Assembly (NCBI GenBank): GCA_041687015.1
Contig: JAWLCT010000085.1
Span: forward strand, 1 to 5,613
DNA length: 5,613 nt
Direction: 5' to 3'
Source of the DNA: JALOAT01 sp041687015
GTDB lineage: Bacteria; Pseudomonadota; Gammaproteobacteria; Thiohalomonadales; Thiohalomonadaceae
Part shown: positions 1 to 5,613 of the stretch, piece by piece
Layout: each line of letters begins with the position of its first letter
How positions within the stretch are numbered: the stretch's first letter is position 1
Notes under the pieces: generated by a model
The model's database searches: none
Told to the model about the DNA's origin: nothing
What the model saw: the letters and a program-made list of their open reading frames with translations, nothing else
Position numbers and translations under genes: made by a program

Positions 1-395
1 GGACAAAGGCTGATCCGAACGGCAGATGAGCCACGGCCAAAACGCCAAGCCGTTGTGCGCCAACGGTTGTTGGTATCCTGAGAAAAATGCTGTGACTTTC
101 TCTGCGTGCGGGTAAGGGCTGCCTTTGTGCGCTGGCCGTGCCTGTGCAGCAAGTCCTCAGGAAGGGACGTTGTCTGGACGGAGGATTTGGGTGCTTGCGG
201 AGGGCAAGATGCCGAGCCAAGCCCCTGAAGGGCTCATCGCGTCTTGCATGCACTCTCCTGGTAGCAATTCCAACACAGCCCCTTTCGGGCATGCCAAGCC
301 GGCACAAGCCCCGACACGCCCCCTCAACCCCCTCCCAAACCCCCGCAAACGACCGCTGACAGGCTTTCAGGAGCCTGCGCCGGACCCCTACATCG
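1..395. other. Upstream stretch with no supported gene
   Basis: I see no convincing gene here. The open frames in this stretch are short (under 100 codons), overlap one another on both strands, lack a clear ribosome binding site and resemble no family I know. The forward frame from base 1 is open to a TGA at 79-81 and could be the last 26 codons of an upstream gene, but its arginine-rich translation is not recognisable. The stretch contains several small inverted repeats: 45-73, GAGAAA/TTTCTC at 80-85 and 97-102, and CAGGCT/AGCCTG at 360-365 and 372-377. None is followed by a T-tract, so none is a clear terminator. The stretch most likely contains the end of, or the spacer to, the preceding gene plus the gyrA upstream region. 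Confidence 0.5.
45..73. repeat. Inverted repeat / stem-loop upstream of gyrA
   Basis: CCGTTG (50-55) and CAACGG (61-66) are perfect complements around a 5-nt loop. An outer CCAA (45-48) can pair with TTGG (70-73) across a small internal loop. No T-run follows on the + strand, so it is not a standard intrinsic terminator. It may be a structured 3' end of an upstream transcript, but its role is unknown. Confidence 0.4.
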
Positions 396-404
396 TGATA
401 TCAT
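396..404 (+). promoter_or_regulatory. Candidate extended -10 promoter of gyrA
   Basis: TGATATCAT reads as TGn followed by TATCAT, an extended -10 element with five of six matches to TATAAT. The correctly spaced -35 position (about 376-381, TGCGCC) is poor, which is tolerable for an extended -10 promoter. Transcription would start near 411, giving a leader of about 60 nt before the gyrA ATG. This is a motif match only. The CAGGCT/AGCCTG stem-loop at 360-377 lies immediately upstream and overlaps the -35 position. Confidence 0.4.
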
Positions 405-455
405 AGCAGCTTCATTTTGGGCGTCAGGCCGAGGGTTTGGCGCCGCTCCGGTGGA

Positions 456-460
456 AAGGA
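456..460 (+). promoter_or_regulatory. Ribosome binding site of gyrA
   Basis: AAGGA lies 13 nt before the ATG at 474, which is somewhat long spacing but the only Shine-Dalgarno-like sequence near it. It supports the ATG at 474 over the in-frame TTG at 417. The 19 residues encoded in between do not resemble GyrA, whereas the protein from 474 starts in register with the known family N-terminus. Confidence 0.55.
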
Positions 461-473
461 AACGTCGTCATCC

Positions 474-3020
<2,547 letters not shown>

Positions 3021-3047
<27 letters not shown>

Positions 3048-3145
3048 TTGTTTTCAGGAGCACCCGGGAGCACGGTTCGCGCGTACGGCTTCAGAACAGC
3101 GAAAATGAATTTCCCCCGTGTTCCCCGTGTCCCCCGTGGTTGAAG
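3021..3145. repeat. CACGGGGAA-type palindromic repeat element overlapping the gyrA 3' end
   Basis: CACGGGGAACACGGGG at 3024-3039 is a perfect 16-bp inverted match to CCCCGTGTTCCCCGTG at 3114-3129. Each arm is itself made of tandem 9-10-nt units: two on the left, three on the right, where a third unit (3130-3138) runs into GTGGTTGAAG. AACCACGG (3021-3028) can alternatively pair with CCGTGGTT (3134-3141). Inside, TTTTC (3051-3055) pairs with GAAAA (3101-3105), and GGAGCAC occurs twice (3057-3063 and 3067-3073). The left arm is translated as the last codons of gyrA; the right arm lies just before serC and is followed by six T (3147-3152). From memory, such units recur in intergenic regions of many environmental proteobacteria. 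Mobility, and any RNA or terminator role, are inference. Confidence 0.8.
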
Positions 3146-3163
3146 CTTTTTTCTTAAACACTC

Positions 3164-3168
3164 AAGGA
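3164..3168 (+). promoter_or_regulatory. Ribosome binding site of serC
   Basis: AAGGA stands 8 nt before the ATG at 3177, which is ideal spacing and fixes the serC start. Confidence 0.75.
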
Positions 3169-3176
3169 AAACCGCA

Positions 3177-4262
3177 ATGGCGCGTGTATTCAACTTCAGT
3201 GCCGGTCCGGCGATGTTGCCGCAGGCCGTGATCGAAAAAGCCCGCGAGGAGATGCTGGACTGGAACGGCAGCGGCATGTCGGTGATGGAGATGAGCCATC
3301 GCGGCAAGGAGTTCATGTCCATCGCGGCCAAGGCCGAGGCGGACCTGCGCGAGCTGCTCGCCATTCCCGCCAACTACAAGGTACTGTTCCTGCAGGGCGG
3401 CGCCTCCCAGCAGTTCGCCATGATTCCCATGAACCTGTTGCGCGGCAAGCAGGGCGCCGATTACGTCAACACCGGTGATTGGTCCAAGAAGGCCATTTCC
3501 GAAGCCAAGAAGTTCTGCACGGTGAACATCGCTGCCACCACCGAGGCGGGCAACTTCACCACCGTGCCCACCCAGGCCGAACTGAAGCTGTCCGCCGATG
3601 CGGCCTACGTGCACTACTGCCCCAATGAGACCATCCGCGGCGTCGAGTTCGACTACGTGCCTGAAACCGGCGGCGTGCCGCTGGTGGCCGATATGTCCTC
3701 CACGCTGCTGTCCCGCCCCATCGACGTGAGCCGTTACGGTTTCATCTACGCCGGCGCCCAGAAGAACATCGGCCCGGCCGGCCTGACCGTGGTCATCGTG
3801 CGCGAAGACCTGCTCGGCGAAACCGTCGCCGGCACGCCCACCATGCTCGACTACAAGACCCACGCCGACAACGATTCCATGTACAACACCCCGCCCACCT
3901 ACGCCTGGTACCTGGCAGGGCTGGTGTTCGAGTGGCTGAAGGACCTCGGCGGCCTCAAGGGCATGGCCGAGATCAACCAGCGCAAGGCCGGCAAGCTCTA
4001 CGCGGCCATCGACAACTCCGGCGGTTTCTACGCCAATCCGGTCGCCAGGCACTGCCGCTCCTGGATGAACGTACCGTTCACGTTGGCCAACCCCGAACTG
4101 GACGAGACCTTCCTCAAGGAAGCCAAGGCCCAGGGCCTGACCACGCTCAAGGGCCACCGCTCCGTGGGCGGCATGCGCGCCAGCATCTACAACGCCATGC
4201 CGGAAGCGGGCATCGATGCGCTGGTCGCCTTCATGGCCGACTTCGCCAAGCGCAACGGGTGA
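3177..4262 (+). CDS. serC: Phosphoserine aminotransferase
   Basis: This cytoplasmic PLP enzyme transfers the amino group of glutamate to 3-phosphohydroxypyruvate, giving O-phosphoserine, the second step of serine synthesis. In many proteobacteria it also acts on the analogous 4-phosphohydroxythreonine step of pyridoxal phosphate synthesis. The product is 361 residues, against 362 in E. coli, and intact. The N-terminus FNFSAGPAMLP and the MSHR motif with substrate-binding Arg42 are typical. Cofactor contacts are visible: GGAS (74-77), Trp102, Thr152, Asp172 and Gln195, with the Schiff-base Lys196 in GAQKNIGPAG, and Asn237-Thr238 contributed by the partner subunit of the dimer. The C-terminal GHRSVGGMRASIYNA motif supplies phosphate-binding residues. 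It lies 129 bp after gyrA, as in many proteobacteria, with a palindromic repeat in the gap, and 105 bp before serA, its pathway partner. No promoter is evident before it, so readthrough from gyrA is plausible but unproven. Confidence 0.97.
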   Translation: MARVFNFSAGPAMLPQAVIEKAREEMLDWNGSGMSVMEMSHRGKEFMSIAAKAEADLRELLAIPANYKVLFLQGGASQQFAMIPMNLLRGKQGADYVNTGDWSKKAISEAKKFCTVNIAATTEAGNFTTVPTQAELKLSADAAYVHYCPNETIRGVEFDYVPETGGVPLVADMSSTLLSRPIDVSRYGFIYAGAQKNIGPAGLTVVIVREDLLGETVAGTPTMLDYKTHADNDSMYNTPPTYAWYLAGLVFEWLKDLGGLKGMAEINQRKAGKLYAAIDNSGGFYANPVARHCRSWMNVPFTLANPELDETFLKEAKAQGLTTLKGHRSVGGMRASIYNAMPEAGIDALVAFMADFAKRNG

Positions 4263-4269
4263 AAACGTA

Positions 4270-4335
4270 AACGCAACGGTGCAGAGACACAGAGAATGTT
4301 GGAATGGCATTCTGTGTCCTCTGCACCGCTGTGTT
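4270..4335. repeat. CAGAG/CACAG-type hairpin repeat between serC and serA
   Basis: A long imperfect palindrome fills most of the gap. GGTGCAGAG (4278-4286) pairs perfectly with CTCTGCACC (4319-4327). After a one-base bulge (C4318), ACACAGA (4287-4293) pairs with TCTGTGT (4311-4317), or the top re-registers so that AATG (4295-4298) pairs with CATT (4308-4311) around a short loop. The base extends about 8 more positions (4270-4277 with 4328-4335) with one mismatch and one G-U pair. The arms consist of short purine-rich units (GCAGAGA, CACAGAG), reminiscent of dispersed intergenic repeats known in many bacteria. There is no T-tract directly after it, so termination is not the obvious role; transcript stabilisation or processing is possible. 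Confidence 0.75.
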
Positions 4336-4354
4336 GAACCGGTTTTCTCAGCAG

Positions 4355-4363
4355 AGGGAGGGG
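4355..4363 (+). promoter_or_regulatory. Ribosome binding site of serA
   Basis: AGGGAGGGG ends 4 nt before the ATG at 4368, and its GGAG core (4357-4360) is 7 nt away, which is good spacing. It lies outside the preceding hairpin (4270-4335), so it should be accessible. Confidence 0.7.
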
Positions 4364-4367
4364 CGAC

Positions 4368-5537
4368 ATGTACAAAGTTCTGACGTTGAACAACATCTCC
4401 GTGGCCGGGCTGGAACGTCTGCCACGCGACAGATACGAGGTGGCTTCGGAGATTCAGCACCCCGATGCCATCCTGGTACGTTCGTTCAAGATGCACGACA
4501 TGGAAATCCCGCCCTCGCTCAAAGCGGTGGGCCGCGCCGGCGCCGGGGTAAACAACATCCCCGTCGACAAGATGAGCGCGCGGGGTATTCCGGTGTTCAA
4601 CGCGCCGGGTGCCAACGCCAACGCGGTGAAGGAACTGGTGATCGCGGGCATGCTGCTGGCCTGCCGCAACATCTGCCAGTCCTGGGATTTCGCCCGCAGC
4701 CTGCAGGGTGAGGATGCCGCCATCGACAAGCAGACCGAGGATGGCAAGAAAAACTTCGCCGGCTTCGAGCTGCCGGGACGTACCCTGGGCGTGGTGGGCC
4801 TCGGCGCCATCGGTCGGGAAGTGGCCAACGCGGCCATCGGCCTGGGCATGAAGGTTGTCGGTTTCGATCCAGGCATCACCGTCGAAGGCGCCTGGCGTTT
4901 GTCACACCAGGTGCAGAAGGCCGGCACCATCGATGAAATGCTCCCCCAGGTGGACTTCATCACCTTCCACGTGCCCCTCATTGAAGCCACACGCCACATG
5001 ATCAACGCCGAGCGCCTCAAGCGCATGAAGAAGTCGGCGGTGATCCTCAATTTCTCACGCAAGGGCATCGTCGAGGACGAGGCGGTGGTGGCGGCCCTGA
5101 ATGCGGGCAAGCTGTACAGCTATGTGTGCGACTTCCCCACCAACCTGCTCAAGAACCACCCGCGCGTCATCACCCTGCCGCACCTGGGCGCCTCCACCGC
5201 CGAGGCCGAGGACAATTGCGCCGTGATGGTGGCCGAGCAGGTGCGCGATTACCTCGAAAACGGCAACGTACGCAATTCCGTCAATTTCCCTGCCGTGGAA
5301 ATGGCCCGCGCGGAAGGCACCTATCGCCTCGCGGTAGTGAACGCCAACGTGCCCAACATGCTGGGCCAGATCTCGTCGGATTTGGCCAAGGCGGGCCTGA
5401 ACATCGTTGACATGCTGAACAAGTCCCGCGGCGAACTGGCCTACACCGTGGTCGACGTGGACAAGACCATTCCCGACGCGGTCATCAACGAACTCGCTGC
5501 CATCAAAGGCGTCCTCGCGGTGCGCCTCATCGATTGA
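4368..5537 (+). CDS. serA: D-3-phosphoglycerate dehydrogenase, short form with C-terminal ACT domain
   Basis: This enzyme oxidises 3-phosphoglycerate to 3-phosphohydroxypyruvate with NAD+, the first step of serine synthesis, in the cytoplasm. The product is 389 residues, shorter than the 410 of E. coli. The split substrate domain begins with a short N-terminal part, including Arg38-Ser39 and GRAGAGVNNI (55-64). The Rossmann core has GLGAIG (144-149) with an acidic Asp167 after the second strand, indicating NAD preference. Of the catalytic triad, Arg231 (in NFSRKG) and His272 (in LPHLGAST) are present, but the position of the canonical Glu (the E of VFPTEP in E. coli) is Asn259 in DFPTN. The ACT domain (about 318-389, with NVPNMLGQIS) is the type that binds L-serine for feedback inhibition in family members; whether it does so here is inferred. 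It follows serC, the next enzyme of the pathway. Another D-2-hydroxyacid substrate cannot be excluded, but the ACT domain and the neighbour strongly favour SerA. Confidence 0.92.
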   Translation: MYKVLTLNNISVAGLERLPRDRYEVASEIQHPDAILVRSFKMHDMEIPPSLKAVGRAGAGVNNIPVDKMSARGIPVFNAPGANANAVKELVIAGMLLACRNICQSWDFARSLQGEDAAIDKQTEDGKKNFAGFELPGRTLGVVGLGAIGREVANAAIGLGMKVVGFDPGITVEGAWRLSHQVQKAGTIDEMLPQVDFITFHVPLIEATRHMINAERLKRMKKSAVILNFSRKGIVEDEAVVAALNAGKLYSYVCDFPTNLLKNHPRVITLPHLGASTAEAEDNCAVMVAEQVRDYLENGNVRNSVNFPAVEMARAEGTYRLAVVNANVPNMLGQISSDLAKAGLNIVDMLNKSRGELAYTVVDVDKTIPDAVINELAAIKGVLAVRLID

Positions 5538-5613
5538 CCCTAGCGAATCGTGGGGTGCTCCGCGGGCGATGCGCCGGTGGTCCAGGTGACAGGGTTATCG
5601 TTGTAGGAGCCCG
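5538..5613. repeat. Repeat-like tail: possible REP fragment and truncated GTAG-headed REP
   Basis: After the serA stop there is no gene start and no T-tract terminator before the window ends. At the very end, GTAGGAGCCCG (5603-5613) resembles the head of REP elements of the GTAG type, whose palindromic body would lie outside the window. GCGGGCGATGCGCC (5562-5575), containing the inverted repeat GGCG-ATG-CGCC (5565-5575), resembles the distal half of such an element. The match is from memory of the general REP form and rests on few bases. Confidence 0.4.

Noticed and set aside
125..406. Short open frames upstream of gyrA (93, 73 and 63 codons) as possible small genes
   Set aside because: They overlap on both strands, have no good ribosome binding site and no recognisable product, and one runs through the candidate gyrA promoter.
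417..473. In-frame upstream TTG start that would add 19 residues to GyrA
   Set aside because: The added residues are arginine-rich and unlike any GyrA, while the ATG at 474 puts Ser83, Asp87 and Tyr122 in exact family register and has an AAGGA upstream.
3932..4270. A 112-codon frame overlapping the end of serC, and similar frames inside gyrA (685-978, 1597-1869) and serA (5126-5410)
   Set aside because: They are alternative-frame shadows of the real genes, rich in Arg, Pro, Gly or Ser with no domain.

Overview
The window is a G+C-rich chromosomal segment with three genes on the + strand: gyrA (DNA gyrase subunit A), serC (phosphoserine aminotransferase) and serA (a short 3-phosphoglycerate dehydrogenase). 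The GyrA N-terminal half matches the enterobacterial protein residue for residue in numbering, and gyrA followed by serC is a conserved neighbourhood in Gamma- and Betaproteobacteria. Together with strong G/C preference at third codon positions, this suggests a gammaproteobacterium, possibly Chromatiales-like. A betaproteobacterium is not excluded, and the placement is inference.

Layout. Bases 1-395 hold no gene I can support, only small inverted repeats. An extended -10 promoter candidate (396-404) precedes a leader of about 60 nt and gyrA (474-3047). serC (3177-4262) and serA (4368-5537) follow, each with a good ribosome binding site. The last 76 bases contain no gene start; they hold what looks like repeat debris and the beginning of a REP-like element cut by the window edge. 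In related genomes the cluster often continues into aromatic amino acid genes such as pheA, but that is not visible here.

How the genes work together. SerA oxidises 3-phosphoglycerate to 3-phosphohydroxypyruvate and SerC transaminates it to phosphoserine, so the two consecutive steps of serine synthesis are adjacent. SerC can also serve pyridoxal phosphate synthesis. GyrA is a housekeeping topoisomerase subunit with no direct metabolic link.

What stands out is between the genes. Each of the three gaps carries a different short palindromic or tandem-unit repeat: a CACGGGGAA-type element that overlaps and encodes the end of gyrA (about 3021-3145), a CAGAG/CACAG-type hairpin between serC and serA (4270-4335), and a GTAG-headed REP-like start at 5603. 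A second point is that SerA appears to have Asn where the canonical catalytic Glu of the D-2-hydroxyacid dehydrogenase triad lies. I found no CRISPR array, transposase gene, RNA gene or new multi-gene system.
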